This document shows, in pieces, positions 1 through 7,089 of a DNA stretch of 9,763 nucleotides; position 1 is the first letter of the stretch; each line of letters starts with the position of its first letter. This stretch comes from JBBRLG01 sp038231495 (GTDB taxonomy: Bacteria > Planctomycetota > Planctomycetia > Gemmatales > Gemmataceae). The notes under the pieces are model-generated. The model was not told the origin of the DNA and did not search any database. It worked only from the letters and a program-made list of their open reading frames with translations. The position numbers and the translations under genes are program-made. Location of the stretch: the NCBI GenBank assembly GCA_038231495.1, contig JBBRLG010000269.1:1-9763 (forward strand). Direction: 5' to 3'.

Positions 1-176
1 GCGGCGGTTGGTAGTGCTTCCACCGCTATTGCAGCTGTTCACCCCCTGTTCGTCTACCCCCTTGCGTAAACCACCGCTTCTGAGGCACTTAAAAGCGAGA
101 CAATCTCTGAACGGGGCTGAAACCTTTAGGACTCCTGCGGCCGACTCGTTGTACGACTTGAAAAAGGGGACGCAGC
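1..176. other. left flank, no supported gene
   Basis: I see no recognisable gene here. One plus-strand frame is open from the window edge to the stop at 209-211, so the tail of a gene starting outside cannot be ruled out. Its translation is rich in Pro, Leu and Arg, resembles no family I know, and runs into the insertion element. The stretch directly abuts the left end of that element. Confidence 0.4.
168..176 (+). repeat. Target-site duplication, left copy
   Basis: GGACGCAGC directly outside the left inverted repeat; repeated in the same orientation at 1071-1079. Nine bp is within the range of IS4-family elements. Confidence 0.75.
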
Positions 177-192
177 CAATAGTGTCCGGCAC
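177..192 (+). repeat. Left terminal inverted repeat of IS4-type element
   Basis: CAATAGTGTCCGGCAC, the exact reverse complement of 1055-1070. One more base outside (176 and 1071) also matches. Choosing 177 as the first element base gives a 9-bp target duplication; choosing 176 shortens it to 7 bp. Confidence 0.85.
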
Positions 193-207
193 ACTTCATG
201 CTAGGCC

Positions 208-876
208 GTGACGTTTGCCCTGTCGTTTGCTAGCGGTCGCTTTTTTCATCCGTTTGGCACGCTATCAGCTATATTACCCTCCGCGACCCCCCTGGCTGCC
301 TCTTTGGCAGCGCGGTCGCGGAGGCGACCTAGGGCCGCGAAACCACGCACACCTATCCGGGACAAAGAGCTCAAGGGACTCAAGTATTTCAAGGTCCTTG
401 AGCCCTTGCTCAACCACTTGCACGACCACGCCACGACCCGTGATCGCGCTGGCAATCGCCGCTTGTTCTATGACCCGTATGCGTGCTTGCTCCTGCTCTA
501 CTTCTTCAATCCCACCGTCAAGAGCTTACGCGGCATTCAGCAGGCGAGCGAACGGGACAAAGTGCAACGCCTGTTCGGCTGTGAACGCGTCTCCCGTGGT
601 TCCCTCAGCGAAGCCAGCCGGTATCGCTGGGCCGTGGAACTCTTCTTTCGCTGGCTCAAGTGCATCCTCGGTTGCCGTCATTTGCTGGCCAACAGCCCGG
701 CGGGCGTCACGATGCAAGTCTATCTGGCCAGCCTCGCCAGCCTGCTCATCAGCCTCTGGGTCGGGCGGAAACCAACCGTGCGCACGCTGGAGATGATTCA
801 GTTCTACTTCCAGGGCTGGGCTACGGCCGAGGAACTGACGGCCCATCTCGACAAACTCCAAGCAGCCACCAAGTAA
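208..876 (+). pseudogene. IS4-family transposase, internally deleted in frame
   Basis: The frame (222 codons from a GTG at 208) joins an N-terminal transposase part to a C-terminal part with most of the catalytic core missing. Residues about 50-137 look like the N-terminal region, ending in GSLSEAS. The text then jumps to RYRWAVELFFRWLK (residues 138-151), which carries the C-terminal R-x3-E-x6-K part of the IS4 YREK signature (R140, E144, K151). The acidic E144 is kept, but the segment with the two catalytic Asp residues, normally between these two pieces, is absent. The Y of YREK is replaced by Ser at the junction (about 616-621). The product should be unable to catalyse transposition. The start is uncertain; an ATG-initiated shorter product is possible. 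The frame stays open across the junction, so the deletion was in frame or is recent. Confidence 0.8.
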
Positions 877-1054
877 GACGCGCCCGCAGTGCGCGCCGAG
901 GTCCCGACCAACGGGCCACTCGCCCCCCGGCCGGCCAACCACACTTTTTGGCAGCCATAACATCCCTTTTTTGCCAGTCCCGTGCGGGCTGGCCACTCCC
1001 CCGCCAACCCTCCGTTAAGTCCCCTTGTCAATTTCGTCGCCCATAGCAACAATC

Positions 1055-1070
1055 GTGCCGGACACTATTG
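1055..1070 (-). repeat. Right terminal inverted repeat of IS4-type element
   Basis: GTGCCGGACACTATTG, the exact reverse complement of the left end. It is directly followed by the second copy of the 9-bp target duplication. Confidence 0.85.
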
Positions 1071-1079
1071 GGACGCAGC
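1071..1079 (+). repeat. Target-site duplication, right copy
   Basis: GGACGCAGC directly outside the right inverted repeat, identical to 168-176. Confidence 0.75.
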
Positions 1080-1102
1080 TCTTTTTCACGCATTTTCGTC
1101 GC

Positions 1103-2491
1103 TTACATTCTCGCCTCAATAACCTGCATCGTCTTCCAACGACCCTGTCGAAAGCGGAAGAAGAAGATCGTGGCCAGCAAAAAGATGTACACGCTGGCGA
1201 ACGTCCACGGCAGAAAGAGTCCGGCGTGCAGGTGACACGCCAGCCACGTCGGCAGCACCATGACCGGCCAGGAGAGGGATAGTGCGACCCAGGTCACGAA
1301 GCGTGTGTCGCCGGCCCCGCGCAGGGCGAACGAAAAGACAAGGTTCATGCCGTCGAACACGCAATAGATGCACACGAACCACAGCAAGGGTTGCACCAGC
1401 GGACGCACCTGCAACCACGTCTCCGGTTCGCGCGTGCTTTGGAACAAGTCGGCGAGTGGTCCCGGCACCACCAGGAACAACACCGCCACGGCCATGCACA
1501 AGGCCATCGCCACGAATAAGCCGATCCACGTCGAACGGGCCGCGAGGTCGGGCCGGTCCGCGCCAAGGTGCTGGCCGACCAGCACCTCGACCGCCTGGCC
1601 GATGCCCATGGTCGGCAAAAACGCGATCAGGTTCAGCGTAAACGCGATGGTCGCCGCGGCCAGTTCGACCGTGCCGAGACTGCCGAGGAGCGTGATGAAC
1701 GCCGTCCAGCCGAGAGTGTCGAGCGCGGCAAAGAGGCCGTTCGGCAGTCCGTAACGCATCAACCGCCGGAACAATGCAGGTTCAAAACGGAAGCCGGAAA
1801 GCGTCGCGTACACCGCGTCGTGCCGTGGCAAGAACAACAGCGCCAGGGCGATGACCGCGGAAACGCTACTGCCCAGGACCGTGGCGACACCTGCCCCGGC
1901 AATGCCCCACGCCGGCAGGCCCCAGCGCCCGAAGATCAGTGCATAAGCGGTCACGCCGTTGACGATCAACCCCGTCGTGTTCACCACCATGACGACGCGG
2001 CTCGCCCCGCGGCCTGCGAAGAAGCTGCACGCCGAGGCCGTCACCAGCATCGGCAGCGCCGCGAAGCACAGGCAGCGAAGGTAGGTCGCCTCCAGCGCCT
2101 GCAACTCGGGCAAGTGTTGGCCCGCGGCCACGAGATAACCCGCCAGCGGCGACACGAGCATGAAAAACAGCCCGCCGCCGAGGCTGAAATAGAGCGATTG
2201 CCACACGACCGGCCCGACGCGGCGCGGCTGGTTCGCGCCGACGTACTGGGCGACAAACGTGGTCGCGTAGTTCGCGGTCCACTGCACCAGGGCCATCGGC
2301 GCCCAGAAGAGCATGGCCGCGACCATGCCGGCACCGACTTCCTCGCTGCTGGAATGGCTGAGAAGAATGCGGTCGATGAAGATTTGTAGCGTGAAAAAGC
2401 TGTTGGTGACGATGAGCGGCCAAGCGAGGCGCAATAGTTCGCGGACGCTGCCGCGCCGGGCCGATGGTTCGCCGTTTGGTTCCGGTCCCAT
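1103..2491 (-). CDS. MATE family efflux transporter (NorM-like)
   Basis: A 462-residue integral membrane protein with about twelve hydrophobic segments, the usual length for the MATE (multi-antimicrobial extrusion) family. MATE proteins export cationic drugs and metabolites across the cytoplasmic membrane in exchange for Na+ or H+. The two homologous halves are visible: QYVGANQPRR (residues 82-91) and QHLGADRPDLA (307-317) sit at matching places after the second helix of each half. RGAGDTR (391-397) is the characteristic late loop motif. The N-terminus begins with a short polar stretch, then RELLRLAWPLIVTN, typical of helix 1. The ATG at 2491 is preceded by GGTGGAG, though the spacing is short. 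It has its own extended -10 promoter and is separated from the upstream minus-strand gene by a hairpin, so it is probably transcribed alone. Its stop lies 32 bp from the IS4-type element. Substrate and coupling ion cannot be read from the sequence. Confidence 0.93.
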   Translation of the reverse strand: MGPEPNGEPSARRGSVRELLRLAWPLIVTNSFFTLQIFIDRILLSHSSSEEVGAGMVAAMLFWAPMALVQWTANYATTFVAQYVGANQPRRVGPVVWQSLYFSLGGGLFFMLVSPLAGYLVAAGQHLPELQALEATYLRCLCFAALPMLVTASACSFFAGRGASRVVMVVNTTGLIVNGVTAYALIFGRWGLPAWGIAGAGVATVLGSSVSAVIALALLFLPRHDAVYATLSGFRFEPALFRRLMRYGLPNGLFAALDTLGWTAFITLLGSLGTVELAAATIAFTLNLIAFLPTMGIGQAVEVLVGQHLGADRPDLAARSTWIGLFVAMALCMAVAVLFLVVPGPLADLFQSTREPETWLQVRPLVQPLLWFVCIYCVFDGMNLVFSFALRGAGDTRFVTWVALSLSWPVMVLPTWLACHLHAGLFLPWTFASVYIFLLATIFFFRFRQGRWKTMQVIEARM

Positions 2492-2537
2492 ACTCCACCC
2501 ACAGGTCGGTTCGCGTGGGCTGCGCGAACAGGTGGGT

Positions 2538-2546
2538 ATTATACCA
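2538..2546 (-). promoter_or_regulatory. Extended -10 promoter for the MATE gene
   Basis: On the minus strand this reads TGGTATAAT, a perfect TATAAT (2543-2538) with the TG extension one base upstream. It lies 47 bp before the MATE start codon. I see no good -35 at 16-18 bp spacing, which fits extended -10 promoters. The upstream -35 zone overlaps the hairpin at 2562-2593. Confidence 0.55.
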
Positions 2547-2561
2547 GGCGCGCGACCGGGA

Positions 2562-2593
2562 CCGCTTGCGGCTCAGCGCAAAGCCGCAAGCGG
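2562..2593. terminator. 12-bp perfect hairpin between propeller gene and MATE gene
   Basis: CCGCTTGCGGCT (2562-2573) and AGCCGCAAGCGG (2582-2593) are exact reverse complements around the 8-base loop CAGCGCAA. It lies 25 bp past the stop of the minus-strand propeller gene, the right place for a terminator, but no T-run follows on either strand. It may act as a Rho-dependent or structural 3' end, or be one copy of a dispersed palindromic repeat. Confidence 0.5.
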
Positions 2594-2618
2594 CAAATTC
2601 AGATCGACGGTCGTACTG

Positions 2619-4781
2619 TTATTTATTCGTCGGCACGCCGAACACCACGTCACCCGAACCGGTGTTGCCCGCGGCGTCCTTGATCCGCAGTACCAGGACG
2701 TGCGTCCCCGGCTTCAGCGCGTCGGTCTTGAACTTGAAAGTCTCCGTCTTGCTGTCGAACAGGCCGTCCTCCGGAAAGACGTTGATCCACTTCTTGCCGT
2801 CCACCGCGTACGACGCACTGGTCAGGCGGACCAGCGGGGACGTGCCAGTCGCTTCGACGATGGCAAACTCACCTTCCGTGCCGGTAACTTTCAGCGTCAC
2901 CGTCGGGGCCGTGTGGCAAACAACGAAGGCTGTGCTGATCCGCTCGCCGGTCAGCGCTTCCGCGTCGGGGTTGTCCTTGCGGTCGCTCGCCACCACCTTC
3001 ACCTGGTAGACGCCGGAGGGCGTTGTCGTCGTGTCCCACTCGAAATCGGTCTTGTCGAGATCGTCTTCGAGTTGCACCCAGTTTTTCCAGCCGTCCTTGC
3101 GGACGTAGACGGCGTAAGACAGGTCGTCCTCGTTCGGGTCGGTCGCGGACCACTTGATTTTCAGCTTTTTCGGATTGTCGAGGTTGACCGCGTTGAGGTC
3201 CGGCACTTCGAGCTTGGTGACTTCCGGTGCCTGGTTCGTGGTCGTGTAGCGCACGCTGACGGCGCGCACGGCGGGCGACGCGGCTGGGTTCGTCGTCGCC
3301 AGGGTCAGGCGGTATTGCAGGAACCGGGCGTTCGGCGCGGCGACCGTCGCGGCGTCGGCCTGCGTCTGCTCGGCGGACCAGTCGCTCCAGGTGTCGTCGG
3401 GTTCGGCGACGTTGCCGCTGCGCGCCGCGATGCTGACGCTGGTGCCGTCCGGCGTGTCGGCCTGCCAGCGCAGCGAACCCCACCTGCTGACGAGCTTCGT
3501 GTCGAGCACGTCCGAGGTCAGCGTGCCCTTGGCCGCGAACTTGTCCTGCAAGACATAAAGTTTGCCGGGGTCGCCGGTGCCGACGACGATGCTGCCGTCC
3601 GCGCGCGGGAACAGGCTCAGGATTTGGCCGTGGTCTAGCCGGGCAATCTCGCTGCGCTCGTGCGCCTTTTCGTCCACCTCGAACAACTGCCCGTCCATGC
3701 CGGTGCCGACGAAGAAGCGGTCGCCGCGACACAGCAGGCTCAGAATCATGGCCTTTTCGCGAAATACCTCGCGCACGCTGCCGTCGAAGTTGATGCGGTA
3801 GACCGAGTTTTCGCCGGTGGAAGGCGTGGACGGCGCCGAGGCCGCGCTGCCCTTGCTCGACTCCTTGCCCTCCGAGGGTGAGGTGCCAACCTTCTCGGCT
3901 GCCAGGCTGTCACCGCCCCCGGCGACCGGCTTCTGCGCACTGACGGTGATCGCCTTTTCCGTGTCGATTGCGGCCGTGGAAGAACTGTTGCCACTACTGC
4001 TGCTGGCCGTCGTGCCGCCGCGCCGCTTCGTCGGCGAACTGGTGCCGACGTACAGCGAATCCGCCGCCACCTTGAGCGCCCGAATCTCGGACTGCGCCGC
4101 CTGGTACAAAACGAAACCCTTGCCCTTGGCGTCGATGCGATACACCAGGCCGCCCTTGTCGGTGCCGGCGTACACCGTGCCGTCGGCCCCGGTCGCGACG
4201 CAGAGAATGTGTTCCTGCTTCGTCGCGTAGAAGACGTTGGCCTTGCCGTCGGGCGTGACCTTGAGGATTCTGCCCTTCGGCCCGGTGCCGGCGTAAAGCG
4301 CCTGCGTTTTCGGATCGATGGCGAGCGCCCACACGTACGACTCGTTGGTTTCGCAGAAGATACTGACTTGCCCTTTGGGATCGATGCGGACGATCTTGCC
4401 CGTCGGCCCCGTGCCCGCGTAAACGCTGCCGTCCGCCGCGACGGCCAGGCACAGTATCTGGCTCTCGTCGCTGGCGTAAACGACGGCCGCTTTGCCGTCC
4501 GGCGTGACCTTGTAGATTTTGCCCTCGTTGCTGGTCGCGACGAGGAGGTTGCCTTCCTTGTCTTCCACCACGTCCCAGACGTGCGTGGCGTCGAGGCCGG
4601 CGAACGGCTTCAATTGCCGGGACAGGCGAACGACGCCCTCACTGCTCACGACCACCTGCTTGAGCTGGGCCTTGTCGTAGCCGGCCGGCGTGTTCTGGTT
4701 CCAGACCTTGACCTTGGCGGCCGGGAGCGTTGCCGGCGCGAGCGCCACGACGAAGACGGCGACAAAAGAGTATCGAAACAT
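2619..4781 (-). CDS. Exported beta-propeller protein with Fn3-like C-terminus
   Basis: A 720-residue secreted protein of unknown specific function. Residues 1-22 form a signal peptide (MFRYS, hydrophobic core, PATLPAA). Residues about 65-415 are a beta-propeller: the unit x-V/A-G-T-x-x-x-G-K-I-x-x-V/I-x-x-D/K-G recurs near residues 81, 121, 163, 204, 243, 357 and 399, about 41 apart, suggesting seven blades. The fifth unit is split: LYVGTSSP (243-250) is parted from SVYRINFDG (326-334) by about 75 Ser/Thr/Gly/Ala-rich, probably disordered residues. Residues about 418-513 look like a beta-sandwich (RWGSLRW, TWSDWS), and 516-715 like Fn3/cadherin-type Ig folds (SATDPNEDDLSY, then a C-terminal strand-rich domain). 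No catalytic motif is visible, so a binding or scaffold role is likeliest. It follows the S55 peptidase gene by 58 bp on the same strand, probably one operon. The ATG at 4781 has GAGG four bases upstream. Confidence 0.82.
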   Translation of the reverse strand: MFRYSFVAVFVVALAPATLPAAKVKVWNQNTPAGYDKAQLKQVVVSSEGVVRLSRQLKPFAGLDATHVWDVVEDKEGNLLVATSNEGKIYKVTPDGKAAVVYASDESQILCLAVAADGSVYAGTGPTGKIVRIDPKGQVSIFCETNESYVWALAIDPKTQALYAGTGPKGRILKVTPDGKANVFYATKQEHILCVATGADGTVYAGTDKGGLVYRIDAKGKGFVLYQAAQSEIRALKVAADSLYVGTSSPTKRRGGTTASSSSGNSSSTAAIDTEKAITVSAQKPVAGGGDSLAAEKVGTSPSEGKESSKGSAASAPSTPSTGENSVYRINFDGSVREVFREKAMILSLLCRGDRFFVGTGMDGQLFEVDEKAHERSEIARLDHGQILSLFPRADGSIVVGTGDPGKLYVLQDKFAAKGTLTSDVLDTKLVSRWGSLRWQADTPDGTSVSIAARSGNVAEPDDTWSDWSAEQTQADAATVAAPNARFLQYRLTLATTNPAASPAVRAVSVRYTTTNQAPEVTKLEVPDLNAVNLDNPKKLKIKWSATDPNEDDLSYAVYVRKDGWKNWVQLEDDLDKTDFEWDTTTTPSGVYQVKVVASDRKDNPDAEALTGERISTAFVVCHTAPTVTLKVTGTEGEFAIVEATGTSPLVRLTSASYAVDGKKWINVFPEDGLFDSKTETFKFKTDALKPGTHVLVLRIKDAAGNTGSGDVVFGVPTNK

Positions 4782-4803
4782 GGCACCTCATCCTAAGGAG
4801 ATC

Positions 4804-4837
4804 GTTTGTGTGCGTAAGTGAATTCTCGTTCACAAAC
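4804..4837. repeat. Intergenic hairpin inside the S55-propeller operon
   Basis: GTTTGTG (4804-4810) and CACAAAC (4831-4837) are exact inverted repeats around 20 bases. A nested alternative stem GTGAA/TTCAC (4818-4822, 4829-4833) is possible. It starts two bases past the S55 stop codon and lies just ahead of the propeller ribosome-binding site. It could protect a processed 3' end or modulate the downstream gene, but the stem is short. Confidence 0.35.
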
Positions 4838-4839
4838 TC

Positions 4840-6720
4840 TCAACGGTCCTCGCCCCTCGTCACCTTGTTGGTCTTGGTCACGGTAAAGCGCACCGTTTCC
4901 GAACCCTGGATCACCCATTCGGTGGGTTGGTGCGACACGACGGAACCGCTGATCGCCTGCGCGCCGGTGCGCTTGCTGCTGCCGAAGATTTGCACCATGC
5001 TGCCCGGCAAATTGGGCAACGCCTTCCCCGCCAGCGCCACGCCGTTCGACCCCGTCGGTATCCGCATCACCAAATGGGTACGCTTCACGGAGAGCAACGT
5101 TTGCACCGACTCCAGGAGCTGGTTCGTGTCCTGCGGGTAGTTCAGATTGGGGTTTTCACGCAGCAGCTGGCGGACGTTCTGCTGGTCTTCACAGATCGTC
5201 GCATTGTACGCCCCTTCCGGCAGGTCCGCCGGCAGCTTGAGCGCTACGGGGATGCGTTGCCGTGCGCCCTTGAACGGCTTCACGAAGGCCGTTGCCCGGA
5301 CCGTGTCGCCGGGGGCGTAGGTGTCGGACTCAAGCTCCACGCTCTCGATGTCGGCACTGCGCCGTCCGGTAAAAATTTGCGTGTCGCATTCGATGCGCGT
5401 GATCTTCACCGGCTGGTGCGGGTTGTACGTCAGCAAGCTGACCACCTGGCCGACCTGGCTGTACAGTGCCTGCGGCGCGCGGCCGCCGCTGAAGCCGGAG
5501 AACGTGTCCTTGACGATGATCGGCGCCTGGCCTTCGATCTCGATGCGCGCCCGGAACTCGGCGGTCATCTCCTCCGGCAAGTCGCCTTCCATGTCAACGG
5601 AATTGGTCAAGGCGGTCACGACGAGCGTCGAGAGTAACGACCGCTGGCGGACGACCTGGACGTTGAACGTCTTTGCCGGCCCCTTGTCGCCGAGCGCGAC
5701 GGTCATGCGCAACGGCATCATGTCCGGCTTGCGGTCGGTCCAGCCGGCGATGCAGGTGCTCACGTCGGCGTTGATGATGCCGACCGTCTTGAGCGGCGAT
5801 CCCATTTTGAAGCTGACCGTTTGCCGCGGGTAAACCGTGTGAATGTAGCCGGTCATCAGCGGGAATTCGCACGCGCCGAGGCCCATGAACGGGTGGCCCC
5901 AACCGTAGACGCGGTTGCCCTCGATGTGCGTCACGGTGCCGATGCCGGACAGGTCGAAGTCGCCCGTAATCATGGCGACCGCCAGCGGGCCGCCCGGTTC
6001 CAGGGCCACGTCCTTCTCTTCCTGGGCTACCTTTGCGGTCGTGCCGCCGCCCTGCATCGGCACCATGCCGGACTGTTTGCACTTGTCGCCCAGCATTTGC
6101 AGGCTGTTCGCCGTGAACCCGGTCGCGGCCAACGGCGTGCGCAACGGCACCAGCCACAGGCCGTCCGCGGCTTTCGGTTCTGGGGCGTCGAAATCCTGGG
6201 CGATGGTGACGGTGTCAAATTCCTTGCCGTCCACCGCGACGGGTTTGGCCAGGCCGACGCGCGCCGGCTTGCCGCCCTGGGCCACGTCGCGGCGCTCGAA
6301 CGCCTCGACGAAGCCGTCCATCTGGCTGAACGGCGTGAAGCCGGCAATCGGCTCTTTGCCGTAGGCCCAGGCGTAGGCCACCGCGCCGACCAGCTTGTTT
6401 GCGACGTAAACCGGGCTGCCGCTCATGCCGGCGATGACGCCCGTTTTGTCCAGGTCCAGGCCGGACAACCGGGCCAGCACCATGTCGCGGCCGGGGCTGG
6501 TATTTTTCATGACGCCAAGTAGCTCGACCTGAAACTTCTCGACCTTGGTGCCCTTCAGGACGGTCAGGCCGTAGCCCTTCATGCCCTCGCGCAGGTCATC
6601 GACTTGCCAATAGGATTCTGCCTTCGGTCCCGCCTGCGCGACCGGGATCGTGGAGAAAAAACACAAGAGGACGAGCGAAAGCGTGCGGCAGGGTAGGGCG
6701 GAACGAAGGGTTACAGGCAT
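4840..6720 (-). CDS. SpoIVB-type (S55) serine peptidase domain protein, secreted
   Basis: A 626-residue exported protein. Residues 1-30 are a signal peptide ending AQA. Residues about 38-330 resemble the SpoIVB peptidase S55 domain. VEKFQVELLGV (60-70), the following LARLSG and GMSGSPVY (98-105) match the segment around the SpoIVB nucleophile, making Ser100 the likely catalytic Ser. GWGHPFMGLG (273-282) with His276 matches the segment around the SpoIVB catalytic His. In SpoIVB the His precedes the Ser; here the order is reversed. No PDZ domain is visible. The C-terminal part (about 385-626) is strand-rich and unassigned. Sporulation is unlikely in this context; the role may be processing of exported proteins, but the substrate is unknown. 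The neighbouring propeller protein, 58 bp downstream, is a candidate partner. The ATG at 6720 has GGAGG (6728-6732) seven bases upstream. Activity is inferred from motifs only. Confidence 0.82.
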   Translation of the reverse strand: MPVTLRSALPCRTLSLVLLCFFSTIPVAQAGPKAESYWQVDDLREGMKGYGLTVLKGTKVEKFQVELLGVMKNTSPGRDMVLARLSGLDLDKTGVIAGMSGSPVYVANKLVGAVAYAWAYGKEPIAGFTPFSQMDGFVEAFERRDVAQGGKPARVGLAKPVAVDGKEFDTVTIAQDFDAPEPKAADGLWLVPLRTPLAATGFTANSLQMLGDKCKQSGMVPMQGGGTTAKVAQEEKDVALEPGGPLAVAMITGDFDLSGIGTVTHIEGNRVYGWGHPFMGLGACEFPLMTGYIHTVYPRQTVSFKMGSPLKTVGIINADVSTCIAGWTDRKPDMMPLRMTVALGDKGPAKTFNVQVVRQRSLLSTLVVTALTNSVDMEGDLPEEMTAEFRARIEIEGQAPIIVKDTFSGFSGGRAPQALYSQVGQVVSLLTYNPHQPVKITRIECDTQIFTGRRSADIESVELESDTYAPGDTVRATAFVKPFKGARQRIPVALKLPADLPEGAYNATICEDQQNVRQLLRENPNLNYPQDTNQLLESVQTLLSVKRTHLVMRIPTGSNGVALAGKALPNLPGSMVQIFGSSKRTGAQAISGSVVSHQPTEWVIQGSETVRFTVTKTNKVTRGEDR

Positions 6721-6727
6721 AACCGCG

Positions 6728-6732
6728 CCTCC
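6728..6732 (-). promoter_or_regulatory. Ribosome-binding site of the S55 gene
   Basis: Reads GGAGG on the minus strand, seven bases before the ATG at 6718-6720, which supports that start. It is preceded by GT, making GTGGAGG. Confidence 0.7.
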
Positions 6733-6877
6733 ACGTCGAAAAAAGGAGGGACCGGGTTAAGCGGGATGAAAGCGGATCGAAGGGCCGGCGTCCTTGCCCA
6801 AAATACCGTTCGACCGACGTTCATCGCGCCAGTACGCACGCAGCCGAGGGGCTCGTCCTGAGCCGCACGGCGAAACG

Positions 6878-6903
6878 CCCGGAGAGCCGTTGGCTCTTGC
6901 GGG
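6878..6903. repeat. Interrupted hairpin, probable dispersed repeat
   Basis: AGAGCC (6883-6888) pairs with GGCTCT (6892-6897) across a 3-base loop GTT. The stem is extended by CCCG (6878-6881) with CGGG (6900-6903) across a 1/2-base internal bulge. A second small stem GGCTC/GAGCC lies just left (6850-6854, 6860-6864). It is unlikely to be a terminator, because both flanking genes transcribe away from it; a repeat or folded 5' leader is more plausible. Confidence 0.45.
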
Positions 6904-6941
6904 TAAGACCGAAATCAAGTCGTTCCAAATGGCGAGGCGAA

Positions 6942-6949
6942 AAAGTTTC
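6942..6949 (+). repeat. Target duplication of MITE-like copy 1, left
   Basis: AAAGTTTC, immediately outside the left terminal repeat; identical to 7090-7097. Confidence 0.7.
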
Positions 6950-7089
6950 GTAACCGTTCACTTCCCCCTTACGAAGGGGGGGTAGGGGGGGTGAAGAGAG
7001 CGCCATGACCGAGTACCTCAAGTGTTCTTAACCCCCCCCCTGCCCCCCCTTCGTAAGGGGGGGAGAAGTTAATGCCGGTGAACGGTTAC
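6950..7089. mobile_element. MITE-like palindromic element, copy 1 (intact)
   Basis: A 140-bp element with perfect 12-bp terminal inverted repeats, GTAACCGTTCAC (6950-6961) and GTGAACGGTTAC (7078-7089). It is flanked by an exact 8-bp direct repeat AAAGTTTC (6942-6949 and 7090-7097), a probable target duplication. Inside are two C/G-tract arms, each a hairpin in itself (CCCCTT/AAGGGG around ACG or CGT) and complementary to each other, around a mixed-sequence core (about 7000-7030). No coding capacity. A second copy in the same orientation lies at 9573-9708. I do not recognise the parent transposon. Confidence 0.8.

Larger units (their letters stand above)
177..1070 (+). mobile_element. Non-autonomous IS4-type insertion element, internally deleted
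   Basis: This 894-bp element is bounded by perfect 16-bp terminal inverted repeats (177-192 and 1055-1070, reading CAATAGTGTCCGGCAC inward from each end). It is flanked by the 9-bp direct repeat GGACGCAGC (168-176 and 1071-1079), the expected target duplication. The match between ends extends one base outward and continues imperfectly inward. It carries one transposase frame with its middle deleted (208-876), so it should move only if a full-length relative supplies transposase. Complete IS4-family elements are typically about 1.4-1.6 kb, so roughly 0.6 kb is probably missing. Family assignment rests on the transposase C-terminal motif, the duplication length and the end structure; the exact IS name is not known to me. 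Confidence 0.85.
159..1088. repeat. Target palindrome split by the IS4-type element
   Basis: TGAAAAAG (159-166) and CTTTTTCA (1081-1088) are exact reverse complements lying outside the element, each 9 bases from the shared 17-bp end match. If the element and one duplication copy are removed, they form an 8-bp stem around an 11-base loop with the 9-bp target at its exact centre. Either the insertion occurred on the axis of a palindrome, or the terminal repeats are longer and interrupted. Confidence 0.55.

Noticed and set aside
8..211. Plus-strand 67-codon frame at the left edge
   Set aside because: No ribosome-binding site or family resemblance, and it ends inside the IS4-type element. A gene tail from outside the window cannot be fully excluded.
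1568..2389. Long plus-strand frame opposite the MATE gene (273 codons)
   Set aside because: Arg/Gln/His-rich composition typical of the antisense of high-GC coding DNA; the MATE frame explains the region fully.
2313..3638. Long plus-strand frame of 441 codons
   Set aside because: Antisense shadow spanning two real minus-strand genes and their spacer; Arg/Val/Gly-rich with no recognisable domain.
6821..7021. Minus-strand 66-residue frame crossing MITE-like copy 1
   Set aside because: Its PLPPLRKGEVNGY text is only the translation of the repeat; a similar phrase appears in copy 2. No ribosome-binding site or family match.
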